Shown one piece after another: positions 1-6,526 of a stretch of 9,425 nucleotides of DNA. The stretch spans positions 1 to 9,425 of the forward strand of contig JAPKGY010000064.1 in NCBI GenBank assembly GCA_026647385.1. The letters are read 5' to 3'. The position numbers and the translations under genes are program-made. Positions within the stretch are counted from its first letter, which is position 1, and each line of letters begins with the position of its first letter. Below the pieces are notes generated by a model. The model ran no database searches and had not been told where the DNA came from. It was given only the letters and a program-made list of their open reading frames with translations. The DNA is from Phycisphaerae bacterium (GTDB lineage Bacteria; Planctomycetota; Phycisphaerae; UBA1845; PWPN01).

Positions 1-1404
1 CAACGCCGTGCTGGCATTCATGGACGTCAGGGTAATCGGGTTGTTTGCCGGATCATTGGCAGTAATACTTTGCAGCGAGAAAGTCACCGGCGTGTTGTTG
101 GGCGTATTGGCTCGGGCACTGATCTGTGCGAGGCGCAACGTCGCGACCGTCCACAGCGGCGATGTCGGGAACCGATCGTGCAGCTCGGTCCAGACCTTTT
201 CGGCCGCCTTACTCGGAAAATCGCTGTAATAACGCAGGATTCCCCGCTCCCGGGAGGTCTCCCGGTCGATTCGCATGTCCAGCGCCCGCCCCTGCAGGTA
301 AAGCAGGTTCGGAATGTACCGGCTGCGGGGGAACTTGCGCCGGAACTCCTCGCACGCCGAAGCCGCCTCGTCCTGCTGCTCCGCGAACGCCTCAGCCAGC
401 AGCCGCAGTTCGACCTCCAGGCGAACCTGTTCCTCCCTCGCCAGCGCGCCGATGGGGGTGCCCTGCTCGTCGCGCTGCCGGGCCAGGCGCTGGATCGGGA
501 TCGACAGATCGACGTTGTCGACGAAATGCGTCGTGGAAGCGGGCCCGTAATACGACTCGATCAGCCGGTAGTACAGTTCGTCCCGCCCCACCTTGACCTC
601 GAACAACAGTACCGGCGCGACGAACATGAGGGCCATCAGCGGGGCGATCGCGCCCGGCCGATAGTTCACCAGCTTGGCGATCAGCAGCACGATCCCCATC
701 ACGACGCACGCCGCCACGATCGCCAGGACCCACGGCACGTACAGCTTGGCCAGCTCGACCGGCGCGAGCACCTGCGACAACGACGCGTTGCGGGTCGCGA
801 GCATGTAATACACCAGCACCGGAAGCAGCGCGATCAGCGCGGTGGCGTAATGAAAGGAGAACTGCAAGGGTCGCCATCGCGCCAAAAAGCAGCAAAACGT
901 CACCGTCAGCGCCAGCCACGGCAACATGGCGATGAAACAGATGATGGCTGTGAACACCAGCGCATAGGGCAGCCGATAGAGCATCGACACCAGAATCGGG
1001 ATCGACGTCAGCGACGCCATGATCAGCCCGATGATCACCATCATCAGTGGGACCTGGCTCACCGGGATCGGATGGGTGAGATAGTCGAAGAGGGTGAGTT
1101 GCTGCTCGCGGAAGGGGTCGAAGGCGTCCCACCACGCCCGCCAGTACTCGTCGCCGGTCGGCATGAAGTACCGGCCCGTCCGGAGCCAGAGCGCGAACGC
1201 ACCCAGCCCGGCGAACAGCAACACGTCGGTGAGCATCAGCGCGAACGCCCGAAGTCGATACTTCGGGTGGGTCCACTGCCAGACCTCGATCGACGTGCCG
1301 GTGTCCGGCCGATGCCCGGGAGGCCGCCTCAGACCCAGAAGCCAGCCCAGCAGCCGGAACGGGCGCTCGGTCGCCCTGCGCACTGGTTTGATCACAGCCG
1401 ACAT
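1..1404 (-). CDS. Multi-helix membrane protein with C-terminal TPR-like repeats, partial (C-terminus beyond left edge)
   Basis: From ATG at 1404 the frame stays open for 468 codons to base 1 without a stop, so the C-terminus is missing. I do not recognise the family. A soluble N-terminus of about 50 residues is followed by about six hydrophobic segments, roughly at residues 54-74, 117-143, 147-172, 186-202, 222-246 and 252-270. From about residue 320 the protein is soluble and contains two TPR-like units of the type seen in BamD/YbgF proteins: ACEEFRRKFPRSRY with LLYLQGRALD (about 345-378), and AAEKVWTELHDRFPTSPLW (about 400-418). The start is supported by AAAGGA (1414-1409) four bases upstream and by protein-like codon use throughout. 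It is the last visible gene of the minus-strand series, 112 bp after ubiE. A role in membrane-anchored protein interaction or envelope assembly is inference from TPR architecture only. The CDS is confident, the function is not. Confidence 0.85.
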   Translation of the reverse strand, partial: MSAVIKPVRRATERPFRLLGWLLGLRRPPGHRPDTGTSIEVWQWTHPKYRLRAFALMLTDVLLFAGLGAFALWLRTGRYFMPTGDEYWRAWWDAFDPFREQQLTLFDYLTHPIPVSQVPLMMVIIGLIMASLTSIPILVSMLYRLPYALVFTAIICFIAMLPWLALTVTFCCFLARWRPLQFSFHYATALIALLPVLVYYMLATRNASLSQVLAPVELAKLYVPWVLAIVAACVVMGIVLLIAKLVNYRPGAIAPLMALMFVAPVLLFEVKVGRDELYYRLIESYYGPASTTHFVDNVDLSIPIQRLARQRDEQGTPIGALAREEQVRLEVELRLLAEAFAEQQDEAASACEEFRRKFPRSRYIPNLLYLQGRALDMRIDRETSRERGILRYYSDFPSKAAEKVWTELHDRFPTSPLWTVATLRLAQISARANTPNNTPVTFSLQSITANDPANNPITLTSMNASTAL

Positions 1405-1447
1405 GAAGTCCTTTGCTCAGTAAACCGAGCGGCCGTCGGTCCCTCAG

Positions 1448-1474
1448 CCGCGATTCACGCGCCGCAAATCGCGG
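1448..1474. repeat. Inverted repeat between ubiE and the membrane-protein gene
   Basis: A perfect 8-base inverted repeat, CCGCGATT / AATCGCGG, flanks an 11-base loop in the 112-bp gap 1405-1516. No T-tract follows on either strand, so it does not look like an intrinsic terminator. It could be an RNA hairpin in the leader of the membrane-protein gene or a protein-binding palindrome. A weaker hairpin, GCTCGG-TTTA-CTGAGC with one wobble pair (1415-1430), sits directly before the Shine-Dalgarno sequence of that gene. Confidence 0.4.
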
Positions 1475-1516
1475 TCAACCCCGCGGGCGCGCCGCCGTCC
1501 GTTCAGGACCTTAGGA

Positions 1517-2362
1517 TCACGGATCGATGCGATTGGCGCGCATCTTTTCCCGAAAGGTACCTGTTGGCCCGCGGCCCACGGAAAGGCGGTCCGCCTTAGG
1601 CTTCCTCGCCACGTACAGCGCGACGATTCCGCACGATCTCCGATGCACCGCCGTTTCCGCGAAACCCGCCGCGGCGAGCGCGGATCGAATCCCTTCGCTG
1701 CCTGGAAAGCTTAACACCGATTTCGGCAAATAGCGATATGCCCCGGTTCGGTCCCCGCTGATGAGCCGGGCCAGCAAGGGCAGAACGTGGTTGAAGTACA
1801 GCAGATACAGCCGCCGCAGAATCGGCCGGGCCGGCACGCAAAACTCGAGGATCACCGCCCGCCCGCCGGGGCGCAACACACGATACATCTCCGCCAGGCC
1901 CGTCCCCAGATCCTGAAAATTCCGGATGCCAAACGCGCACGTGACGATCGAGACGCATTCGTCCGCGACCGGCAGGCGCAACGCATCCCCTCGCGCGAAC
2001 CCCCCGCGATCGATCGGGCGCCGCCCGGCCAGTCGGAGCATGTTCTCCGCGAAGTCCACGCCCAGGATCCGCACGGGACGGACCGCCCCCCCCGCGAACG
2101 TCCGCGCAACGTCACCCGTGCCGCAGGCCACATCCAGCAACACGTCGTCGCCCCGTACCTCCGCCAGCCGAGCCATCTCACGCCGCCAGCCCGCGTCCCG
2201 TCCCGCGCTGGCCACCCGATTGACCCGCTCGTACGTCGGCGCGATGGCGTCGAACATCTCGCGCACGCGCTCCGCCTTATCCGGCTGCGCGTGCGGCGCC
2301 CCCAGACGGACCTCGTCCCATACCCTCTCATCCGTCCGCGAAGATCCGCATTCCCGTGTCAT
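1517..2362 (-). CDS. ubiE: UbiE/COQ5-family methyltransferase (menaquinone/ubiquinone biosynthesis)
   Basis: This 281-residue protein is expected to C-methylate the demethylquinone ring with S-adenosylmethionine in the last steps of menaquinone or ubiquinone synthesis. The visible family features are MFDAIAPTYERVN (36-48), with the WRR of the first UbiE signature at 59-61; SAM motif I LDVACGTGDVA (76-86); GVDFAENML (101-109); the very typical AFGIRNFQD (143-151); and the second signature RVLRPGGRAVILEF (161-174), followed by the LYFNHVLPLLARLISGD stretch. The fold seems complete by about residue 254, leaving a basic tail of about 27 residues. The ATG at 2362 puts about 35 residues before the MFD motif, as is usual, but I see no clear Shine-Dalgarno sequence. 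It lies 109 bp after the parvulin gene. Which quinone it methylates cannot be decided here. The call as a UbiE-type enzyme is firm. Confidence 0.93.
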   Translation of the reverse strand: MTRECGSSRTDERVWDEVRLGAPHAQPDKAERVREMFDAIAPTYERVNRVASAGRDAGWRREMARLAEVRGDDVLLDVACGTGDVARTFAGGAVRPVRILGVDFAENMLRLAGRRPIDRGGFARGDALRLPVADECVSIVTCAFGIRNFQDLGTGLAEMYRVLRPGGRAVILEFCVPARPILRRLYLLYFNHVLPLLARLISGDRTGAYRYLPKSVLSFPGSEGIRSALAAAGFAETAVHRRSCGIVALYVARKPKADRLSVGRGPTGTFREKMRANRIDP

Positions 2363-2369
2363 CCACGGT

Positions 2370-2375
2370 ATTGTA
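2370..2375 (-). promoter_or_regulatory. Possible -10 element (TACAAT) directly before ubiE
   Basis: On the minus strand TACAAT matches five of six positions of the sigma-70 -10 consensus and stands out in a GC-rich gap. It ends seven bases before the ubiE ATG, so transcription would begin at or next to the start codon, giving a leaderless message. That fits the lack of a Shine-Dalgarno sequence there. The only -35 candidate is weak (TTCGGT at 2400-2395, 19-base spacer). Confidence 0.3.
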
Positions 2376-2402
2376 ACGGGATTGCGGGTGCGGCACCGAA
2401 TC

Positions 2403-2425
2403 GGCGGAATCGGACTGAATCCGCC
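2403..2425. repeat. Inverted repeat in the gap between the parvulin gene and ubiE
   Basis: A 6-base perfect stem (GGCGGA / TCCGCC) with an 11-base loop lies in the 109-bp gap 2363-2471, just upstream of the putative ubiE promoter. No T-run follows, so a terminator is not supported. In GC-rich DNA a stem this short may be chance. Confidence 0.25.
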
Positions 2426-2471
2426 AGGTCGCCCTACCCGCTGAGCCGCGACCCGAAGGGAGGCGATCTCC

Positions 2472-3560
2472 TCACTTCGTCGGACGCGTCGCCGGCGCCG
2501 TCTGCGTCGTGGGGCGTGTCGGACGATCCCCCCAGAACACCGGTTTGCGTTTTGAAGTGGGCCGGGTGGTCACCTGGAGCGGCTCGGGCGCGGGACGGCT
2601 CGCCGGGTAGCGCGGCGGCTGCACGCCGACGACCCGGTATTTGGCCCGCACCTCCTGCATGGCGTGGAACAGGTCCTCCTGTTCGAGCCAGTGCTTCATG
2701 ATCTCTTCGAGGCTCTCGTAGGTCGTCTGGGGCGGCGGGTTCCGCTCCATGACCTGGACGAGATGGTACCCCACCGGAGACTGGATGACCGGCGTCAATT
2801 GACCCGGTTGCAGCTTGAACGCCTCCTCCGCGACGAATTCCGGCTGTTGCAGGTGCCGGTGGAACGGGCCCAGGTCGCCGTCGAGTACCGCCGAGTCGGA
2901 CTCCTTGACGCACTCCTCCCAGGTACGCTTCCCGGAGAGGATGTCCTCGCGCATCTTTTCCAGTCGGTTGCGGACGGCCTCCCGCTCCTGGTCCGTAGCG
3001 TAAACAGGTACAAAGAAGTATATCTGGCGAGCCCGAACGGTCGAGCCGTCGAACTCGGACTTGCGGGCTTCGAAGATCTCCTTTAACTTCGCCTTGTCGG
3101 AAATCAGCGCCGCCCCGCGATCGGCGAACTTCGCCCGAACCAGCCCGATCAGCACGGACCGCCGGTACTGCTCCCAGTCCTCGCCGCGTTTCTCGTATTC
3201 CTTGCGCACAGAATCCACGGACTCCAGGCCGGCCGCCTGCACCTGCTGGGCAATCTTGGCGTCCACGTCCGCCGGGCTGACCAGTTCCGGATGGTCCTGG
3301 GCGTACAGCAGCAACAGCCGATCCTCCACCATGCCCAGCAGAACGGCGTCGCGCATCCGGTCACCCGCAGCCGGATTGCTTCCGACGACGTGTTCAAAGT
3401 CCGCCTGGGTGATGGTGATACGATCCCCGATCCGGACCAGCACCATCTCCTCCGCCGGCTGGGACGCAGGCGCCGACGCAGCCGCGACCTCGGCCGACGC
3501 CGCTTTGCCCATCACGAGCCACAATCCCAACACAAACGTCCAACCTGGCCTGCGTACCAT
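2472..3560 (-). CDS. Exported SurA/PpiC-type peptidyl-prolyl isomerase (parvulin) or chaperone
   Basis: The 362-residue protein is predicted to act outside the cytoplasm in folding of exported or outer-membrane proteins. It starts with a signal peptide (MVRRPGW, hydrophobic core FVLGLWLVMG, cleavage probably after KAASA near residue 23), then an Ala/Pro linker. A helical SurA-like chaperone region follows at about 40-165, and one parvulin domain at about 174-275, with DGDLGPF (227-233), the QPGQLTPVI strand-turn and the closing GYHLVQV (264-270). The C-terminal ~45 residues are Pro/Thr/Arg-rich and probably disordered. The ATG at 3560 is chosen because GGAG (3572-3569) lies eight bases upstream and the signal peptide begins there; a TTG at 3611 would bury the signal behind 17 residues. 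Oddity: the first parvulin histidine (usually RHI) is Gln in ARQIYF, while the second His is kept. Isomerase activity is therefore less certain than the fold. SurA versus PrsA-like role is not resolved. Confidence 0.9.
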   Translation of the reverse strand: MVRRPGWTFVLGLWLVMGKAASAEVAAASAPASQPAEEMVLVRIGDRITITQADFEHVVGSNPAAGDRMRDAVLLGMVEDRLLLLYAQDHPELVSPADVDAKIAQQVQAAGLESVDSVRKEYEKRGEDWEQYRRSVLIGLVRAKFADRGAALISDKAKLKEIFEARKSEFDGSTVRARQIYFFVPVYATDQEREAVRNRLEKMREDILSGKRTWEECVKESDSAVLDGDLGPFHRHLQQPEFVAEEAFKLQPGQLTPVIQSPVGYHLVQVMERNPPPQTTYESLEEIMKHWLEQEDLFHAMQEVRAKYRVVGVQPPRYPASRPAPEPLQVTTRPTSKRKPVFWGDRPTRPTTQTAPATRPTK

Positions 3561-3568
3561 GACTCGAA

Positions 3569-3572
3569 CTCC
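3569..3572 (-). promoter_or_regulatory. Shine-Dalgarno (GGAG) deciding the parvulin start
   Basis: GGAG on the minus strand is eight bases before ATG 3560. It supports this ATG over the upstream in-frame TTG at 3611. Confidence 0.6.
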
Positions 3573-3628
3573 ACGATTACCGGTCCCGGCCCGCCCGGGC
3601 GTCTTCTCCAAGTCTCTTCTGCCTCTTT

Positions 3629-3649
3629 TTCGGCCAACCCGCGGCCGAA
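3629..3649. repeat. Inverted repeat in the leader of the parvulin gene
   Basis: A perfect 7-base stem, TTCGGCC / GGCCGAA, with a 7-base loop lies in the 158-bp gap 3561-3718 between plsY and the parvulin gene. On the transcribed strand it is followed by AAAAAG, not a T-run, so it is not a standard terminator. I see no convincing promoter in the gap: a TTGACG (3700-3695) has no -10 partner at a proper distance. Confidence 0.35.
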
Positions 3650-3718
3650 CATGAAGGCTCGGGTCACGGCTCCTCGCGGGGATCGCCCGGACCCCGTCAA
3701 GCTAACCGCGATGAAAGG

Positions 3719-4399
3719 TTAATGCGAAACTCCGATCTTCGACTCGGTGCCCGCCAATAGCCTTTTTACGTTGCTCCGGTGGCGATAGATCACCAAAAGG
3801 GCGAGCGCCACCCCAAACATATACAAGGGCCAGAGCTGCTGCGTCGTCCCCCACCGCCCCCGGCTCAGATACGCACCGGCTGCGAACAGCAGCGGAAACG
3901 CCCCCGCCGCCACAAGCGACCCGACCGAAACGTATCGCGTCACGCCCGTGACCACGATCCAGAGCCCGAACGCCGCCAGCCCGGGAAGCGTGAAATACGG
4001 GTAGATTCCCAGCAGGACTCCCAGCGAGGTCGCCACACCTTTGCCGCCCTTGAAACCCAGATAGATCGGGAAAATGTGGCCGAGAATGCACGCCGCCGCG
4101 ACGGCCATCCACACCAGGAAATCCGTGGCCGCCAGCGGGTTGCCGCCGGCCCGGCCACTCAACCAGAGCCCTGCGAGACAGACCGGTGCGAAACCCTTGA
4201 GCAGATCCAGTCCGAAGGCCGCGAGCCCGTAAGGCCGACCCAGCACCCGGCCGACGTTCGTCGCCCCGATATTGCCGCTTCCCTGCGTCCGAACATCCAC
4301 CCCCCGGGCGAAACCGATCAGCAGCCCGAACGGAATCGCCCCGCACAAATACGCGCCCAACACAATCGCGGCCGCGGTGGCCGCCTCCACAAGCGTCAC
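3719..4399 (-). CDS. plsY: Acyl-phosphate:glycerol-3-phosphate acyltransferase PlsY
   Basis: This integral membrane enzyme transfers an acyl group from acyl-phosphate to glycerol-3-phosphate, making lysophosphatidate, the first committed step of phospholipid synthesis in most bacteria. All three family motifs are present: SGNIGATN (41-48), the glycine-rich GFKGGKGVAT (115-124) and the C-terminal RHRSNVKRLLAGTE (206-219). Hydrophobic segments fill the rest (about 5-29, 57-79, 92-113, 130-150, 158-177, 190-204). At 226 residues it is slightly longer than a typical PlsY of about 200. GTG 4399 is chosen because it overlaps the glycosyltransferase stop codon in GTGA, has a strong purine run six bases upstream, and begins just before the first membrane helix. 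Earlier in-frame starts lie deep inside the neighbouring gene. Its partner plsX is not in the window. Confidence 0.96.
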   Translation of the reverse strand: MTLVEAATAAAIVLGAYLCGAIPFGLLIGFARGVDVRTQGSGNIGATNVGRVLGRPYGLAAFGLDLLKGFAPVCLAGLWLSGRAGGNPLAATDFLVWMAVAAACILGHIFPIYLGFKGGKGVATSLGVLLGIYPYFTLPGLAAFGLWIVVTGVTRYVSVGSLVAAGAFPLLFAAGAYLSRGRWGTTQQLWPLYMFGVALALLVIYRHRSNVKRLLAGTESKIGVSH

Positions 4400-5607
4400 C
4401 GATATCCCCCTTTTCGCAACGAACCCGACTCGATCAGTTCCTCGTAAAACCTCACCGCCTGTCGGGCATGCTCGCGCATCGTGACCCCCGAAATCGCCCG
4501 AGGGGCGGCTTCCGCGCACGCCCGCCGATGGTTGTCATCGCAAAGGGCGACGATGGCGTCTGCCAGGGCACTCACGTCGTCCGGCGAGTCGATGACATAT
4601 CCTTCGCGTCCGTTGGTGATTCGCTCGGCCGCCCCGTTGAACCGGGTGGTGATCACGGGTACGCCGGCAGCCATCGCCTCGAGCACCACCCGGCTGCACG
4701 GGTCGTAATACGTCGGATGCACCAGGACGTCCGCGGCGTGGTAGAAGGCCGCGATCCGCTGGGTCGGTCCGGCGAAGATCACCTGCCGCTCGACGTGCTT
4801 CTGCTCGGCCAGGCGGGCCAGCGAACGGGGATTGTCCCGCCCCACCACCACGGCGATGACGCGCCCGCGCCGGTCCACCGGAGTCGTCCCTTTCGCTCCG
4901 CCGTAGCGCACCCGGGCCAATGCTTCGATCAGACGATGGACGCCTTTCAGCTTGAAATTGTGGGCGACACACAGGAGCAGCAGATCGTGGCCCCGGAGCC
5001 CGTACTGCGAGCGGATTTCAGCCCGCTGGCCGGCCCGATCCGCCGCCGGCGTCGGATCGGGATCCACGCCGTTGAAGATCTTTCGCACCCGGGCCGAATC
5101 CAGCCCGTAATGCCGCCGCACCTGCTCCGTCACGTAATCCGAAATCGAGATCACCCACGGCGCCGGTCGGCGGGTCAGCAGCCGCCGCTCCAGCCGAGCG
5201 ATGATCCGGTATTTGAGACTCAATTGCTGCCCGATCCGCTTAAGCCCGCGGGAACCGGCGCTCGTCCGCAAGGCAACATTCCGATTCAGCGTCTCGGGTA
5301 CCGTCCCGCCTCGGGGCTGATAGATGTCCGCCGCCATGCACGGCGTGATGCAGTGAACGACGTCGTAGTCCTTGCCCTGAAGATAACGGGCCGCCCGCTG
5401 GGCGAACAACAACGTTCGCGCCGCACGCAACGCTCCGCTCGCGCGGATCGGCAGGATGTGCATCGCCGGCGTGGACGGCACGTTGGTCGTCGTCACCACG
5501 TGAACCTCGCACCCCAGGTATGCCAGATGACCCGCGAACGACGCCGTGGACGTCTCCGCCCCGCCGCGCCAGGTTTCGAGCCTTTCAATAACCAGGGCAA
5601 CCTTCAT
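4396..5607 (-). CDS. WaaG-like GT4 family glycosyltransferase
   Basis: A 403-residue GT-B fold glycosyltransferase, probably adding a sugar from a nucleotide-sugar donor to an LPS-core-like or other envelope glycan at the inner face of the cytoplasmic membrane. The N-terminal acceptor domain opens MKVALVIERLETWRGGAE, with the GGAE loop at 15-18. The C-terminal donor domain contains the LLLLCVAHNFKLKG strand and lysine loop (209-222), VVVGRDNP (253-260) and the donor-binding segment HPTYYDPCSRVVLEAMAAG (297-315). In the EX7E motif the first position is Asp (D302) and the second is E310, a common variant in WaaG-like proteins. VVGRDNPRSLARLAE resembles the same region of E. coli WaaG. ATG 5607 follows the kinase stop by 18 bp, with AAGG only a few bases upstream. 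Its neighbour is a WaaP-type kinase, which matches the waaG-waaP association of enteric LPS core loci. Donor and acceptor are unknown. Confidence 0.92.
   Translation of the reverse strand: MKVALVIERLETWRGGAETSTASFAGHLAYLGCEVHVVTTTNVPSTPAMHILPIRASGALRAARTLLFAQRAARYLQGKDYDVVHCITPCMAADIYQPRGGTVPETLNRNVALRTSAGSRGLKRIGQQLSLKYRIIARLERRLLTRRPAPWVISISDYVTEQVRRHYGLDSARVRKIFNGVDPDPTPAADRAGQRAEIRSQYGLRGHDLLLLCVAHNFKLKGVHRLIEALARVRYGGAKGTTPVDRRGRVIAVVVGRDNPRSLARLAEQKHVERQVIFAGPTQRIAAFYHAADVLVHPTYYDPCSRVVLEAMAAGVPVITTRFNGAAERITNGREGYVIDSPDDVSALADAIVALCDDNHRRACAEAAPRAISGVTMREHARQAVRFYEELIESGSLRKGGYR
4406..4414 (-). promoter_or_regulatory. Shine-Dalgarno for plsY inside the end of the glycosyltransferase gene
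   Basis: AAAAGGGGG on the minus strand ends six bases before GTG 4399 and lies within the last codons of the glycosyltransferase gene. Together with the GTGA start/stop overlap it suggests translational coupling. Confidence 0.6.
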
Positions 5608-5625
5608 ATCCTTCGTGCTCTGCGG

Positions 5626-6498
5626 CTATCTTCGTTTCGCCGCCTCCCAGGCCCCGGCCTGCGGCGGCACATTCCGGCGGGCGATCTCCGCCGTCTTCCG
5701 TGCGATCAGACGGGCAAGCAGCCGTGCGGGGCCCCCCCTCTCGAACGCACGCATATAGCGCGCGAGGAATCGCAAACGATCCCAGCGGCTCACCCGGTCC
5801 GCCGGCGCCGAAAAGTTCAGCGCCGCCAGGTCCTTCACCATCCACCTTCGTCGCCGCCATCTTGGCCGGAAAACCCGCTGCAGGTCAATCAGCGTGAACA
5901 CGTCCCCGCCGTCGGCCGGATATCCCGCCTCCGCTCCGCGAACGAACACATGGCACAGATACAGATCGCGGTGTACGAAGCCCGCCGCGTGGAAAGCCGC
6001 GATGAAACCGGCCAATCGATCGATCCCTGCATGCCGCCCGTGCCAGTCGCGTTCAGCCTCCACCGGCGGCATCGTCCGCGGCAGCCACCGTTCGAGCGAC
6101 TCACCCTCGACCGCATCCAGCAGCACGAAACTCCGCCGCTCCCAAGGGCCCGTCATCTGCTGGCCGAAGCCGACCGCCCGAGCCGCCCGCACGCCCATCG
6201 CCTGAAGCTGCATCGCGTTCTGCCATTCGATGGCCGCCGTCGCCGTCCACAATCGCCCGAGCTTCCAGCGGTCGACTTGCCGCCCCAACGGCGGTCGATC
6301 GAACCGCTTCAGGTACATCACCCGCGGCGATCCGTCCGGACCCGCCAGCGTGATCCGCCATCGCTGCCGCCAACCGCCGAGCCCGGCCTTGTCCAGCCGC
6401 TCGCCCTTGTGCCAGGCAAAAAACGCCTGCAGATCCGCCAGCCCGCTGCCCGCCAGCAGTGATCGATCCTCCGGGTTGGTCCAGAACGTCTCGTTCAA
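5626..6498 (-). CDS. WaaP/RfaP-type lipopolysaccharide core kinase
   Basis: A 290-residue protein-kinase-like enzyme expected to phosphorylate a heptose or Kdo of the LPS inner core in the cytoplasm. Key features are the ATP-binding lysine in MYLKRF (K64), the conserved helix Glu in IEWQN (E91), the catalytic HRDLYLCHV (176-184, base D178), the metal-binding LIDLQRV (203-209, D205) and the family-specific RRWMVKDLAALNFSA (217-231). In E. coli WaaP the equivalent stretch also reads as HRD-x-Y-x-CH. A TTG at 6498 is the likely start: GGAG (6508-6505) is six bases upstream, and no ATG or GTG lies between it and the in-frame stop upstream at 6537-6535. The gene follows the methyltransferase by 28 bp and precedes the WaaG-like glycosyltransferase by 18 bp, which supports a shared role in building a phosphorylated core glycan. 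The exact sugar acceptor cannot be read from sequence. Confidence 0.92.
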   Translation of the reverse strand: MNETFWTNPEDRSLLAGSGLADLQAFFAWHKGERLDKAGLGGWRQRWRITLAGPDGSPRVMYLKRFDRPPLGRQVDRWKLGRLWTATAAIEWQNAMQLQAMGVRAARAVGFGQQMTGPWERRSFVLLDAVEGESLERWLPRTMPPVEAERDWHGRHAGIDRLAGFIAAFHAAGFVHRDLYLCHVFVRGAEAGYPADGGDVFTLIDLQRVFRPRWRRRRWMVKDLAALNFSAPADRVSRWDRLRFLARYMRAFERGGPARLLARLIARKTAEIARRNVPPQAGAWEAAKRR

Positions 6499-6504
6499 CA
6501 GAAA

Positions 6505-6508
6505 CTCC
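6505..6508 (-). promoter_or_regulatory. Shine-Dalgarno (GGAG) supporting the TTG start of the kinase
   Basis: GGAG lies six bases before TTG 6498, in the short gap after the methyltransferase stop codon. It is the main reason to accept this non-ATG start. Confidence 0.55.
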
Positions 6509-6526
6509 GTCGCAGGGCACAGAAGG

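Noticed and set aside
392..1276. Minus-strand open frame of 294 codons in another frame of the membrane-protein gene
   Set aside because: It is an Ala/Arg/Gly-rich out-of-frame shadow. The true frame is the one open from ATG 1404 to the left edge.
70..1599. Long plus-strand open frame (509 codons) antisense to the membrane-protein gene
   Set aside because: Its composition is dominated by Arg, Gln, His, Pro and Asp without hydrophobic structure. The minus-strand frame gives sensible membrane helices and TPR units, and the plus frame also runs into the ubiE end.
3561..3611. Upstream TTG (3611) start for the parvulin gene
   Set aside because: It would place 17 extra residues before a clear signal peptide, and ATG 3560 has a well-spaced GGAG.
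3672..3700. TTGACG (3700-3695) as a promoter for the parvulin gene
   Set aside because: At 17 bases spacing the -10 position reads GCGAGG, with no resemblance to TATAAT, and no shift by one or two bases helps.
4400..4519. Upstream extension of plsY to the in-frame start at 4519
   Set aside because: It would overlap the glycosyltransferase gene by over 120 bases and add 40 low-complexity residues before the first membrane helix, whereas GTG 4399 has a strong ribosome-binding site and matches family length.
4468..6462. Very long plus-strand open frame (664 codons) antisense to the kinase and glycosyltransferase genes
   Set aside because: It runs across two genes with clear catalytic motifs on the minus strand. 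Its translation is rich in Arg, Pro, His and Gln with no domain-like pattern, which is typical of an antisense shadow in GC-rich DNA.
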